From NCBI GenBank assembly GCA_963695675.1, contig CAVOGY010000005.1, positions 248,001 to 312,000 of the forward strand: DNA of 64,000 nucleotides, read 5' to 3'. The stretch is from DASUPK01 sp963695675. Its GTDB lineage: Bacteria; Actinomycetota; Thermoleophilia; Solirubrobacterales; 70-9. Below the pieces are notes generated by a model. The model was not told where the DNA came from. It ran no database searches and saw only the letters and a list, made by a program, of their open reading frames with translations. Below are positions 24,576 to 32,579 of the stretch, in pieces. Every line of letters begins with the position of its first letter. Position 1 is the stretch's first letter. The position numbers and the translations under genes are program-made.

Positions 24576-25568
24576 GTGCCGGTGGCCACGGCTCCCGGCA
24601 GAACCGAGCAGATAGCGGGTCCGGAGCCGCCTGACGAGATCCAGGCGGTTCCGGTCCGTCACCCCCTCCAGTGGATCGCGGCGGCGATCGTCGCGATCAT
24701 CGTGCTCGGGCTGGCTCGCTCGATTGCGACGAACCCACGGTTTCAGTGGGGGGTCGTAGGCGACTACCTGTTCGACAGCCGCGTCCTCCACGGCCTGGTC
24801 CTGACGCTGGAGCTGACGGTGCTCGCGATGGTGATCGGGATCGCGCTCGGGGTGGTCCTCGCCCTGATGCGCCTCTCGCAGAACCCGCTGCTCAGCACCC
24901 CCAGCTGGGTCTACATCTGGTTCTTCCGCGGGACGCCATTGCTCGTGCAGATCCTCTTCCTGAACTTCATCGGGGCCCTCTATCCCACAATCGACCTCGG
25001 CATCCCCTTCGGCCCCTCGTTCGTCCATCTGGACTCCAACAGCCTGATCACCCCGTTCGCGGCGGGCCTGCTCGCCCTGGGTCTGAATGAGGGCGCCTAC
25101 ATGTCGGAGATCGTCCGCGCCGGGATCATCTCCGTCGAAGAGGGGCAGACCGACGCCGCCAAGGCACTCGGGATGACTCGGCTGCAGACAATGCGCCGCG
25201 TCGTCCTGCCCCAGGCGATGCGGGTGATCATCCCGCCCACCGGCAACGAGACGATCTCGATGCTGAAGAACAGCTCGCTGGTCAGCGTGATCGCGGTAAC
25301 CGAACTGCTCTACGCCGTGCAGCTGATCTACGCCGTGAACTACAAGACGATCCCGCTGCTGATCGTCGCCAGCATCTGGTACCTGGCGGCCACGACCGTG
25401 CTCTCCATCGGCCAGTACTACCTCGAGCGGCACTATGGACGCGGCGGCCCCGGAGCCCAATCCGAGCCGCTCCTCCATCGCATCTTCCGTGGGATCGCCG
25501 CGCGCCATGACGACGCCGCACGTCAGGATCTCGAACCGCCGCCAACAATCTCCGGGCACAACCGATGA
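24576..25568 (+). CDS. polar amino-acid ABC transporter permease
   Basis: 330-residue HisM/GlnP-type permease. The N-terminal cytosolic segment is followed by helices including VLTLELTVLAMVIGIALGVV, and the EAA loop that contacts the ATPase is GQTDAAKALGMTRLQTMRRV. FFRGTPLLVQILFLNF is the usual substrate-path segment. Its stop overlaps the ATPase start by 4 bases. The start GTG 24576 follows a GGGA ribosome binding site. Confidence 0.88.
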   Translation: MPVATAPGRTEQIAGPEPPDEIQAVPVRHPLQWIAAAIVAIIVLGLARSIATNPRFQWGVVGDYLFDSRVLHGLVLTLELTVLAMVIGIALGVVLALMRLSQNPLLSTPSWVYIWFFRGTPLLVQILFLNFIGALYPTIDLGIPFGPSFVHLDSNSLITPFAAGLLALGLNEGAYMSEIVRAGIISVEEGQTDAAKALGMTRLQTMRRVVLPQAMRVIIPPTGNETISMLKNSSLVSVIAVTELLYAVQLIYAVNYKTIPLLIVASIWYLAATTVLSIGQYYLERHYGRGGPGAQSEPLLHRIFRGIAARHDDAARQDLEPPPTISGHNR

Positions 25569-26335
25569 GCGAGCCGATGGTGAAAGCCGACCACGTGCGC
25601 AAGCACTTCGGGCCCCTTCAGGTCCTCAAGGGAGTGTCACTGGAAGTTGCACCGCGCGAGGTCGTCTGCCTGATCGGACCTTCCGGTTCCGGCAAGTCGA
25701 CGTTCCTGCGCTGCGTCAACCACCTCGAGAAGATCGACGGTGGGCGCCTCTCGGTAGACGGCGAGCTGGTCGGCTACCGGCAGGAGGACGGCGAGGTTTA
25801 CGAGCTCAGGGAGAACGAGATCGCGCGCAAGCGCGCGGAGATCGGCATGGTCTTCCAGCGCTTCAACCTCTTCCCCCACATGACTGCGCTCGGCAACGTC
25901 ACCGAGGCGCCGATCCGGGTCAAGGGATTGCGCAAGCGGGAGGCCCGCGCGCAGGGCCGTGAGCTGCTCCAGCGGGTCGGCCTCGACGACAAGATCGACG
26001 AGTACCCGGCCCGCCTCTCGGGTGGGCAGCAACAGCGGGTGGCGATCGCCCGGGCCCTCGCCATGCAGCCGAAGCTGATGCTCTTCGACGAGGTGACCAG
26101 CGCCCTCGATCCCGAGCTGGTCAAGGAGGTGCTCGACGTGATGCGCGCCCTGGCGCGCGAGGGGATGACGATGATCGTCGTCACCCACGAGATGGGCTTC
26201 GCCCGCGAGGTCGGCGACCGCGTCGTCTTCATGGACGACGGCGCGATCGTCGAGGAGGGTTCCGCGCGGGAGCTGATCGAGAACCCGAGGGAGGAGCGCA
26301 CCAAGCGCTTCCTCGGCCTGGTGCTGGAGCACTGA
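25565..26335 (+). CDS. polar amino-acid ABC transporter ATP-binding protein
   Basis: 256-residue ATPase of the GlnQ/HisP group. Walker A is GPSGSGKST, the signature is LSGGQQQRVAIARALAM, and Walker B is LMLFDEVTSALDPE. The insertion after the first strand (GYRQEDGEVYELREN) is typical of HisP-like proteins. It completes the importer operon. Confidence 0.93.
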   Translation: MSEPMVKADHVRKHFGPLQVLKGVSLEVAPREVVCLIGPSGSGKSTFLRCVNHLEKIDGGRLSVDGELVGYRQEDGEVYELRENEIARKRAEIGMVFQRFNLFPHMTALGNVTEAPIRVKGLRKREARAQGRELLQRVGLDDKIDEYPARLSGGQQQRVAIARALAMQPKLMLFDEVTSALDPELVKEVLDVMRALAREGMTMIVVTHEMGFAREVGDRVVFMDDGAIVEEGSARELIENPREERTKRFLGLVLEH

Positions 26336-26368
26336 CTTAGGCGGTCAGACCTATGGTCGGCTCGCTGC

Positions 26369-26641
26369 CTATCCCCCTGCCATCGCCGGGAGGATGACTA
26401 CCGTGTCCGACTCCGAGGCACCGGTGTCGAGGCCGTCGAGCACCCGAACGTCCTCGTCGTTCAGGTAGACGTTGACGTACCGGTTGAGCTCGCCCTCCGG
26501 CGAGAAGAGCTGGTCCTTGGTGGATGGGTAGCGCTCGGCCAGCGCCTGCAGCGCCTCGCCGACGGTGCCGCCGCCGACGCTGACCTCTGCCTCGCCGCCG
26601 GTCTGCGGGCGTAGCACCGGCGGGACCTTGATCGTCGGCAT
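26369..26641 (-). CDS. cysO: CysO-type ubiquitin-like sulfur carrier
   Basis: 90-residue beta-grasp protein. VPPVLRPQTGGEAEV at the start, NRYVNVYLNDEDVR in the middle and the C-terminal ILPAMAGG with the diglycine that is turned into a thiocarboxylate closely match the layout of mycobacterial CysO. It supplies sulfide to CysM; Mec then frees cysteine. It lies 34 bases downstream of the E1-like activator gene on the same strand. Confidence 0.93.
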   Translation of the reverse strand: MPTIKVPPVLRPQTGGEAEVSVGGGTVGEALQALAERYPSTKDQLFSPEGELNRYVNVYLNDEDVRVLDGLDTGASESDTVVILPAMAGG

Positions 26642-26675
26642 GGGCGGGAAACCTAGCGGCTGCCTACGCGGGTGG

Positions 26676-27845
26676 CTACCCGGCGCAGAAGAGCTCGTAG
26701 TCGGGGAACTTGCCCATCTCGGACTCGGGGATCTCCTGAGCGTTCGGTCCGCAGATCGGGCACTCGGGATCGCGACGCACCTTGAGCTCCGTGAAGTGGG
26801 TGCCGAGCGAGTCGTAGAGGAGCAGGCGCCCGATCAACGGCTCGCCGATCCCGGCCACGAGCTTGATGACCTCGTTCGCCTGGAGCAGGCCCATCACGCC
26901 GGCCATCACACCGAGCACGCCGGCGGCGCCGCAACTCGGGGCGAGCTCGGCGGGGGGCGGCGTCGGGTAGAGGCAGCGATAGCACGGGCCCTCGAAGGGG
27001 ACGAAGGTGGAGATCTGACCGTCGAAGGCGAGGATCGAGGCCGAGATCACCGGCTTGCGGAGCCGCACCGAGGCATCGTTGAGCAGGTAGCGGGTCGGGA
27101 AGTTGTCCGCCCCGTCGACGATCACGTCGTAGTCCTTGATGATGTCGATGACGTTGCTCGCGTCGAGCCGCGTACGGTGCTCGACCACCTCGACGTCGGG
27201 GTTGAGCGCCTCGATCGTCTTCCGCGCCGACTCCGTCTTCGGCTGACCGACGCGCTCGGTGTTGTGAATCACCTGCCGCTGCAGATTCGTCTCGTCGACC
27301 TCGTCGTCGTCGACCAGGCCGAGCGTGCCGATTCCGGCCGCGGCCAGGTACAGGCCGGCAGGGGCGCCCAGACCGCCGGCGCCAACCAGCAGCACCTTCG
27401 CGTTCAGCATCTTCAGCTGGCCTTCGACGCCGACCTCCGGCAGGAGCGTGTGGCGCGAGTAGCGCATCCGCTGTTCGGCGCTCATGCCCTCGGGCATGAC
27501 GACTGGAAGGCCCTCGGCCTCCCAGGCCTTGATGCCCCCGCGCACGGATGCGGCGTTCTCGTAGCCGAGCTCGCGCAGCTGATCGGCCGCACGGGCCGAG
27601 CGGTTCCCTGAGGCGCAGTAGAGAAGCACGCGCTGGGAGTGTTCGGGGACGACCTCCTCGATGCGGTCGGCGACATCGACCGGGCGAACCAGCTCGGCGC
27701 CGTCGATGTGGGCCTCCATGTACTCGTTGGGCTCGCGCGTGTCGACCAGCGCAATACCGCCCCCCTTCAGCTCATCCCGGGCCTCGGCGGGATCGACCTC
27801 CTCGATCCTCTGCTTGACCTGCTCGATCGTCTCGGTGCTGGCCAT
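26676..27845 (-). CDS. N-terminal rhodanese fused to ThiF/MoeB-type E1 (MoeZ function, reversed domain order)
   Basis: Adenylates and sulfurates the C terminus of CysO-like carriers. Residues about 15-115 are a rhodanese domain with the active-site loop YCASGNRSARAA. Residues about 125-389 are the E1 domain: RYSRHTLLPEVGVEGQ, the nucleotide loop VGAGGLGAPAGLYLA, DNFPTRYLLN, and two zinc pairs CYRC and CPIC. In mycobacterial MoeZ the E1 domain comes first, so the order here is swapped. The start overlaps the stop of the rhodanese gene (TGATG). Confidence 0.9.
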   Translation of the reverse strand: MASTETIEQVKQRIEEVDPAEARDELKGGGIALVDTREPNEYMEAHIDGAELVRPVDVADRIEEVVPEHSQRVLLYCASGNRSARAADQLRELGYENAASVRGGIKAWEAEGLPVVMPEGMSAEQRMRYSRHTLLPEVGVEGQLKMLNAKVLLVGAGGLGAPAGLYLAAAGIGTLGLVDDDEVDETNLQRQVIHNTERVGQPKTESARKTIEALNPDVEVVEHRTRLDASNVIDIIKDYDVIVDGADNFPTRYLLNDASVRLRKPVISASILAFDGQISTFVPFEGPCYRCLYPTPPPAELAPSCGAAGVLGVMAGVMGLLQANEVIKLVAGIGEPLIGRLLLYDSLGTHFTELKVRRDPECPICGPNAQEIPESEMGKFPDYELFCAG

Positions 27846-28312
27846 CAGGTTGTGTCCTCCTCGCCTTCCAAGTGTGTCTCAGCTTCCTCGTCGCCCACCG
27901 TGATCTCTCCCTCGATCGGATACCCGAGTTCGCTCCAAAGCTTCGCGCCTCCGATCATCGAGGCGACGTTCTCAAATCCATGTTCATTGCCGAGCGCATC
28001 CGCGGTCCGCGCCGAGCGGTTGCCCTCGCCGCAGACCAGGATCACCCGATCATGGCGCCCCGCTCCGATCTTCTCGATTGCCTCCGCGTAGGGGGAATCG
28101 TGGGCGTCGCGGGCGCTCTCGCCCGAGGGGACGTTAACGGCGCCGGCAAGGTGGCCGGCCTCATACCGCTCCGGGTCGCGGACGTCGATCAGGGCCACGT
28201 CACCGCCATCGATCTCTTCATGCACCGCAGGCGGCAGAAGCTCCTCGATGCGGCTCTTGACCAGCTCGAGCGGCGGCGGCACGTACTTGCGGGGCATCTC
28301 CACGGTGCTCAT
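27845..28312 (-). CDS. single-domain rhodanese-like sulfurtransferase
   Basis: 155-residue protein with one rhodanese domain: VALIDVRDPERYEAGHLAGA is the CH2A-type region and VCGEGNRSARTA carries the active-site cysteine. N- and C-terminal tails are acidic. It is the first gene of the rhodanese / rhodanese-E1 / cysO unit and likely feeds persulfide sulfur to the carrier, although direct evidence is only the context. Confidence 0.85.
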   Translation of the reverse strand: MSTVEMPRKYVPPPLELVKSRIEELLPPAVHEEIDGGDVALIDVRDPERYEAGHLAGAVNVPSGESARDAHDSPYAEAIEKIGAGRHDRVILVCGEGNRSARTADALGNEHGFENVASMIGGAKLWSELGYPIEGEITVGDEEAETHLEGEEDTT

Positions 28313-28342
28313 ATTCCCAAATCCTGATCGGGTTTCATCCCT

Positions 28343-28354
28343 TCAAAAAGTATA
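28343..28354 (-). promoter_or_regulatory. -10 region of the rhodanese-cysO operon
   Basis: On the minus strand TATACT (28354-28349) is a near-perfect -10 box, followed by TTTTTGAAG. The ATACTT...GAAG arrangement resembles half of the cysM operator at 23493-23515, which suggests shared control. Start of translation is 37 bases downstream. Confidence 0.4.
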
Positions 28355-28364
28355 GCTGCGTGAG

Positions 28365-28757
28365 TCACGCCCGCGGCTCGAATTGACCGCCGCCTAGCTC
28401 CGGGGGCAGGGCCTTCGGCCCGTCCGGATAGCGGAAGGAAAGCTCCTCCTCGGTCATCTCCAGGGTGTTCGCACTCTCCGGCGGCGCACCGACCACCAGC
28501 CAGAGGGCATCGGTCTCCGTGTCGTTGAACAGCTGGCGCGTGTGCTCGGGCTCGACCAGCACGGCCGAGAGCGGCTCGAGCGTGAGCAGCTCGTCGTCGA
28601 CCCGCATCCGCCCGGTCCCCTCGAGGACCACGTAGAGCTCGTGCTCGGCGCGGTGCCGGTGCCTGGTGGACGCCTGCCCGGGGCGAAGGCGCCAGAGCCG
28701 CGCGCCGAGCGTCTTCGCTTCGAGCTGCTTGGCGAGATCCGTGTTCTCGACCCGCAT
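28365..28757 (-). CDS. cupin-domain protein
   Basis: 130-residue single cupin. Motif 1 is HRHRAEHELYVVLEGTG (His, His, Glu metal ligands) and motif 2 is PLSAVLVEPEHTRQLFN with the last His. The substrate is unknown; many such proteins are metal-dependent isomerases or binding proteins. The ATG at 28757 was chosen rather than 28811 because a strong hairpin (28761-28792) and the end of htpX lie in between. Confidence 0.7.
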   Translation of the reverse strand: MRVENTDLAKQLEAKTLGARLWRLRPGQASTRHRHRAEHELYVVLEGTGRMRVDDELLTLEPLSAVLVEPEHTRQLFNDTETDALWLVVGAPPESANTLEMTEEELSFRYPDGPKALPPELGGGQFEPRA

Positions 28758-28760
28758 CTG

Positions 28761-28792
28761 GTTCGAGGGACGCCAGAAGGCGTCCCTCGAAC
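28761..28792. terminator. perfect 14-base hairpin after htpX
   Basis: GTTCGAGGGACGCC and GGCGTCCCTCGAAC are perfectly complementary around an AGAA loop. It sits 20 bases after the htpX stop and 4 bases before the cupin start. It has no T tract, so it may act as a stem that stabilises or ends the htpX mRNA, or as a processing site. Confidence 0.55.
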
Positions 28793-28811
28793 TCAGAACC
28801 CGATATGCCAA

Positions 28812-29672
28812 TTACCCGATGCTCGGCCGCATCTGGCGGAGCCGGCGAACCCGCTCGTCGATCGGCGGATGCGTCGAGAAGAGGGACGCGATGCCGCCAC
28901 CGCTGAACGGCTTGACGATGTAGAGCGCCTCCTGGGCCTGGTTGACCTGCATAGGGATCGCCTGAGCCCCCTGCTCGAGCCGCAATAGAGCCGAGGCGAG
29001 GGACTCGGGGTTTCCCGAGATCTGCGCGCCCGTCGCATCGGCCGAGTACTCACGCTGTCGCGAGATCGCCAGCTGGATGATCGTCGCGGCGAGCGGCGCC
29101 AGCAGGACCAACGCGATCGCGGCGACAGCGCCGAGGGGCGAGTCGTCGTCCCCGCCGAACCACAGCAGCGCGTATGCGATCCAGGTGATCGCGGTGCCGA
29201 TCGCGGCCGCGACCGAGGTCAGCAGGATGTCGCGGTTGCGGACGTGACCGAGCTCGTGGGCGAGGACGCCGCGCAGCTCGTCCTCGCTGAGCAGCTTGCG
29301 GATCCCGGCCGTGACCGCCACCACAGCGTGGTTCGGATTGCGCCCGGTCGCGAAGGCATTGGGTTGCTCCTGCGGGATCACGTAGAGCTTCGGCATCGGC
29401 AGACCGGCTCGCGTGGTCAGGTCGCGGACGATCTGGTAGAGCCGCGGGTCCTCCTCTTCGGAGATTGGCTTTGCCCGGGCCGCGCGCAACGCGATCTTGT
29501 CGCTGAAGAAATAGGTCGCGAGGTTGATCAGCAGCGCGATGACCAGGAAGATGGCCGCGCCCTGCACCCCGCCGATCAGGGCACCGATGACGACGAGCAA
29601 GCCGCCCAGGCCGGCGAGCAGCAGGGTCGTCCGGATCGCCGCGCCGAAGTTGGAGTGCCGGGTGGTGGTCAT
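28812..29672 (-). CDS. htpX: HtpX-like membrane zinc protease (M48)
   Basis: Membrane protease that removes damaged membrane proteins. Two N-terminal helices (LLLAGLGGLLVVIGALIG and IFLVIALLINLATYFF) are followed by the HELGH zinc motif (VLAHELGHVRNRDIL) and two further helices; the third ligand region is QREYSADATGA. 286 residues is normal. The ATG at 29672 follows an AAAGGAGA ribosome binding site. A MarR gene diverges upstream. Confidence 0.92.
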   Translation of the reverse strand: MTTTRHSNFGAAIRTTLLLAGLGGLLVVIGALIGGVQGAAIFLVIALLINLATYFFSDKIALRAARAKPISEEEDPRLYQIVRDLTTRAGLPMPKLYVIPQEQPNAFATGRNPNHAVVAVTAGIRKLLSEDELRGVLAHELGHVRNRDILLTSVAAAIGTAITWIAYALLWFGGDDDSPLGAVAAIALVLLAPLAATIIQLAISRQREYSADATGAQISGNPESLASALLRLEQGAQAIPMQVNQAQEALYIVKPFSGGGIASLFSTHPPIDERVRRLRQMRPSIG

Positions 29673-29750
29673 GGGTCGAAAATCTCCTTTGGTCGGAAGT
29701 CTCGAAACGTGAGTATACGCGCCCGGTTGGCGGGGCAAACCGACTTATGA

Positions 29751-29781
29751 TTGATATGAGACAGTTGCATTTTGCTACTAT
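29751..29781 (+). promoter_or_regulatory. promoter of the MarR gene
   Basis: TTGATA (29751-29756) and TACTAT (29776-29781) are 19 bases apart. The GTG start is 8 bases after the -10 box and there is no ribosome binding site, so the mRNA is probably leaderless. The region is markedly AT-rich. Confidence 0.45.
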
Positions 29782-29789
29782 CTTGATTT

Positions 29790-30275
29790 GTGACTACTAC
29801 CAGGCGCCGCAGCGAACGTCAGCAGTGGAATCCCGACCTCGGCGTGCTCGCAAGCCAGCTCGCCTTCTCGCTGCAGGAGGAGCTCTTCGCTCGCCTCGCC
29901 GAGGACGGGTACGACGATCTCAATCCGCGACACTGGATAGTCCTGGCGTACCTCGACGAGGACGGGATCCGGTCCACCGAGCTGGCGCGGCTCTCCGGCC
30001 GCCATAAGCAGGTCGTCGGCCGGCTGGTGGACGAGCTCGAGGAGCTCGAGTACGTCGAGCGCCGTCCCGACCCTGCCGATCGGCGGGCAAAGCTGATCGT
30101 CCCGACGGCGAGAGGTCTCGAGCAACTGCGCCGTGGCGACGAAATCGTCGCCGACATCGAGGCACGCCACGCCGCGGAGCTCGGCGCCCGTAGCTTCGCG
30201 GAGTTCCGTGACGTCCTCCGCGGGGTGGTCGCGAGGTCGCGACCCGTGGAGACCTCGAGGCTCATGCCGGGCTGA
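29790..30275 (+). CDS. MarR-family transcriptional regulator
   Basis: 161-residue winged-helix regulator. The DNA-binding part runs LNPRHWIVLAYLDEDGIRST, ELARLSGRHKQVVGRLVDEL (recognition helix) and the wing VERRPDPADRRAKLIVPT, all standard MarR features. The effector is unknown. Its 3' end overlaps the convergent CapA-like gene by 14 bases. Confidence 0.88.
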   Translation: MTTTRRRSERQQWNPDLGVLASQLAFSLQEELFARLAEDGYDDLNPRHWIVLAYLDEDGIRSTELARLSGRHKQVVGRLVDELEELEYVERRPDPADRRAKLIVPTARGLEQLRRGDEIVADIEARHAAELGARSFAEFRDVLRGVVARSRPVETSRLMPG

Positions 30276-31275
30276 CCCGGAATCTCTGCTCGGCAATCCG
30301 CTCGACCGAGCTCCCCAGCGACCCGCAGGCATCCGCGAGCCTGGCTGCGATCCACTCGGCCTCTTCGCCGTACGCGAGATCCGTCCGACAGTAGTCGAGC
30401 TTCAGGCCAACCAGCTCAACCGCCGTAGCCGCGTTACCGGGCCTCCATAGCGCCAGGATTCCGAGGTCGTTGCGCAGTCCGGGATCGACCGCATAGTCGT
30501 CGAGGGCGTCACCAAGATCGAACAGCACCGGGCTGTCCCCCTCCCAGCCGACGCCGTGGAAGACGTGCGCGGAGTGGCCGGCCACCAGGGTCGCCCCCGC
30601 GGCGAGCATCTCGGCGGCGGCTTTCTTCTGCCAAGGGGCGGTACGAGGGTTCATGTTCGGGCCCCAATGTGGAAAGGCGATCACGAGCCCGCACTCGGTC
30701 CGCAGCCGCTCGAGCTCGGCGGTCAACCAGCTCGGAAGGCCGCGGGCCAGATCGGCGTGCGCGATCCCAGAGGCGTCGGCGTAGGCGGCGTACTGGTGCG
30801 GATGGTCGGAGACCGCAAGCAGGCCGATGCGCGTACCGGCCCTGTCGACGATCACGCCTCTGCACGCCGCCTCCTCGCCGGCCCCCGCCCCCGCGGTCGC
30901 AATTCCCGCCTCCCCGAGCAGCTCCAGCGAGTCGAGCAGCGCCCTCTCCTCGTAGTCGAGAGCGTGGTTGTTCGCGAGACCGACCGCGGCCGCCCCGATC
31001 GCGCGCAGCGATTCCGTGGCCACCGGAGGCGCACGGAAGAAGAACGGCTTGCCGGGGATTCGGTCGGTTGGGGTGCCGCGCTCCGAGACGCAGCATTCGA
31101 GGTTGCAGATCACCAGGTCGCAGGAGAGACAGAGCCGGCGAAGCTCGGGCGACCAGACGTCCTCCGGGGCCACCTCCGCAAGGCGCGCGGCCACGCCGCG
31201 GCCGAGCATCACGTCGCCAAGCAGCCCGATGGTCGGTGCCACCTGCAAAGCGTTGCACCGGGCATAACCGACCAT
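30262..31275 (-). CDS. CapA-like metallophosphatase-fold protein
   Basis: Family of poly-gamma-glutamate capsule protein CapA, with the calcineurin-like metallophosphatase fold. GDVMLGRGV, DLVICNLECC, GLANNHALDY, IAFPHWGPNM and AGHSAHVFHG are the conserved metal and active-site segments. No signal peptide or membrane anchor is seen, unlike classical CapA, so it may be cytoplasmic. An in-frame GTG at 31242 is a plausible alternative start directly before APTIGLLGD. No other capsule genes are near. Confidence 0.8.
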   Translation of the reverse strand: MVGYARCNALQVAPTIGLLGDVMLGRGVAARLAEVAPEDVWSPELRRLCLSCDLVICNLECCVSERGTPTDRIPGKPFFFRAPPVATESLRAIGAAAVGLANNHALDYEERALLDSLELLGEAGIATAGAGAGEEAACRGVIVDRAGTRIGLLAVSDHPHQYAAYADASGIAHADLARGLPSWLTAELERLRTECGLVIAFPHWGPNMNPRTAPWQKKAAAEMLAAGATLVAGHSAHVFHGVGWEGDSPVLFDLGDALDDYAVDPGLRNDLGILALWRPGNAATAVELVGLKLDYCRTDLAYGEEAEWIAARLADACGSLGSSVERIAEQRFRVSPA

Positions 31276-31295
31276 TCCGCTAGGATTTCCTGGCG

Positions 31296-31775
31296 ATGCT
31301 CTTTTCCACCCGAGCCGAATACGGGGTGCGCCTGATGGTCGAGCTCGGCCGTCAGGAAGATGGGGCGCCGGTGGCGCTCAGCGTCGTCGCCGAGTCGGAG
31401 CGCCTCCCCCTTTCCTATCTCGAGCACCTGGTCGCCAAGCTGCGCAAGGCCGGGTTGGTCGAGAGCCAGCGCGGGGCGCATGGCGGCTATCGCCTGGGCC
31501 GGCCCGCCGACGAGATCGAGATGCTCGAGGTGGTGCAGGCCCTGGAGGGCGCGATTTCGCCGATGGAGTGCTTCCAGGCCGACCCGGAGGGCAAGGTCTC
31601 GTGCTCGCACGAGACGGACGGCGACCGCGCCTGCGCGACCAAGCTTCTCTGGACTCGCGTCCAGGGCGGCGTCACCAAAGCGCTGGTCGGGACGACGCTC
31701 GCCGAGCTGGTCGAGTTCTCCGACCTGCACGCCACGGCGCCCACTTCCAAGGCGACCGCGGTCGGCGCGGCGTAG
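31296..31775 (+). CDS. Rrf2-family Fe-S regulator of the suf locus
   Basis: 159 residues. The start MLFSTRAEYGVRLMVEL and SYLEHLVAKLRKAGLVES form the Rrf2 winged helix. Cysteines C92, C103 and C113 lie where IscR-type proteins bind a [2Fe-2S] cluster, with wider spacing than in IscR (C92, C98, C104). A TAGGAT -10 box (31281-31286) is 10 bases before the ATG. As the first gene before sufC, it probably controls the suf operon in response to cluster status. Confidence 0.88.
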   Translation: MLFSTRAEYGVRLMVELGRQEDGAPVALSVVAESERLPLSYLEHLVAKLRKAGLVESQRGAHGGYRLGRPADEIEMLEVVQALEGAISPMECFQADPEGKVSCSHETDGDRACATKLLWTRVQGGVTKALVGTTLAELVEFSDLHATAPTSKATAVGAA

Positions 31776-31804
31776 CGAAACTTCAACCAACCACAGGAGT
31801 CGAA

Positions 31805-32575
31805 TTGGCAGAGCTCGAGATCCGCAACCTGCACGTGACCGCCGAGGACAAGGAGATCCTCAAGGGCGTCAGCCTGGACGTCGAGGCGGGATCGATCCAC
31901 GCCCTGATGGGCCCGAACGGCTCGGGCAAGTCGACGCTCGCCAACGCGATCATGGGACACCCGGGCCTCGAGATCACCGAGGGGACGATCGCCTTCAAGG
32001 GCCAGGACATCACCGAGGCCGACCCCGACGAACGCTCGCGGATGGGCCTCTTCATGGCGTTCCAGTACCCGGTCGCGATCCCAGGCGTCACGGTCGCCAA
32101 GTACCTGCGGATGGCCGTCAACGCCCACCGCGATGCCGCCGGCGAGGAGCCGGTGAAGCTGAAGGACTTCCGCAAGGAGACGGAGGAGGCGATGAGCCTC
32201 ACCAACATCCCGAAGGAGTTCTCCTCCCGATACCTCAACGACGGCTTCTCCGGCGGCGAGAAGAAACGAATGGAGATCCTGCAGCTCGCCATGCTGCGTC
32301 CGGAGATGGCGGTCCTCGACGAGACCGACTCCGGACTCGACATCGACGCCCTGCGGATCGTCGCCGAGGGGGTCAACAAGTTCGCCGGCCCCGGGATGGG
32401 CGTGCTGATCATCACCCACTACCGGCGCATCCTCCACCTGATCAAGCCGGACGCGGTCCACGTCCTCTACGACGGGCGGATCGTCAAGGAGGGCGGCCCC
32501 GAGCTGGTCGAGCAGCTCGAGGAGAAGGGCTACGGCTGGATCAGGGAGGAGGTCGAGGCGGGAGCCGCCGCCTAG
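31805..32575 (+). CDS. sufC: SufC Fe-S assembly ATPase
   Basis: ABC-type ATPase that drives the SufBCD scaffold. 256 residues from TTG 31805, which has an AGGAG site 5-6 bases upstream. Walker A is GPNGSGKSTLANAIMGHP, the signature is GFSGGEKKRMEILQLAML, and Walker B is AVLDETDSGLDIDAL, all characteristic of SufC rather than transport ATPases. It is separated from sufB/sufD by 2.6 kb here. Confidence 0.95.
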   Translation: MAELEIRNLHVTAEDKEILKGVSLDVEAGSIHALMGPNGSGKSTLANAIMGHPGLEITEGTIAFKGQDITEADPDERSRMGLFMAFQYPVAIPGVTVAKYLRMAVNAHRDAAGEEPVKLKDFRKETEEAMSLTNIPKEFSSRYLNDGFSGGEKKRMEILQLAMLRPEMAVLDETDSGLDIDALRIVAEGVNKFAGPGMGVLIITHYRRILHLIKPDAVHVLYDGRIVKEGGPELVEQLEEKGYGWIREEVEAGAAA

Positions 32576-32579
32576 GCGA

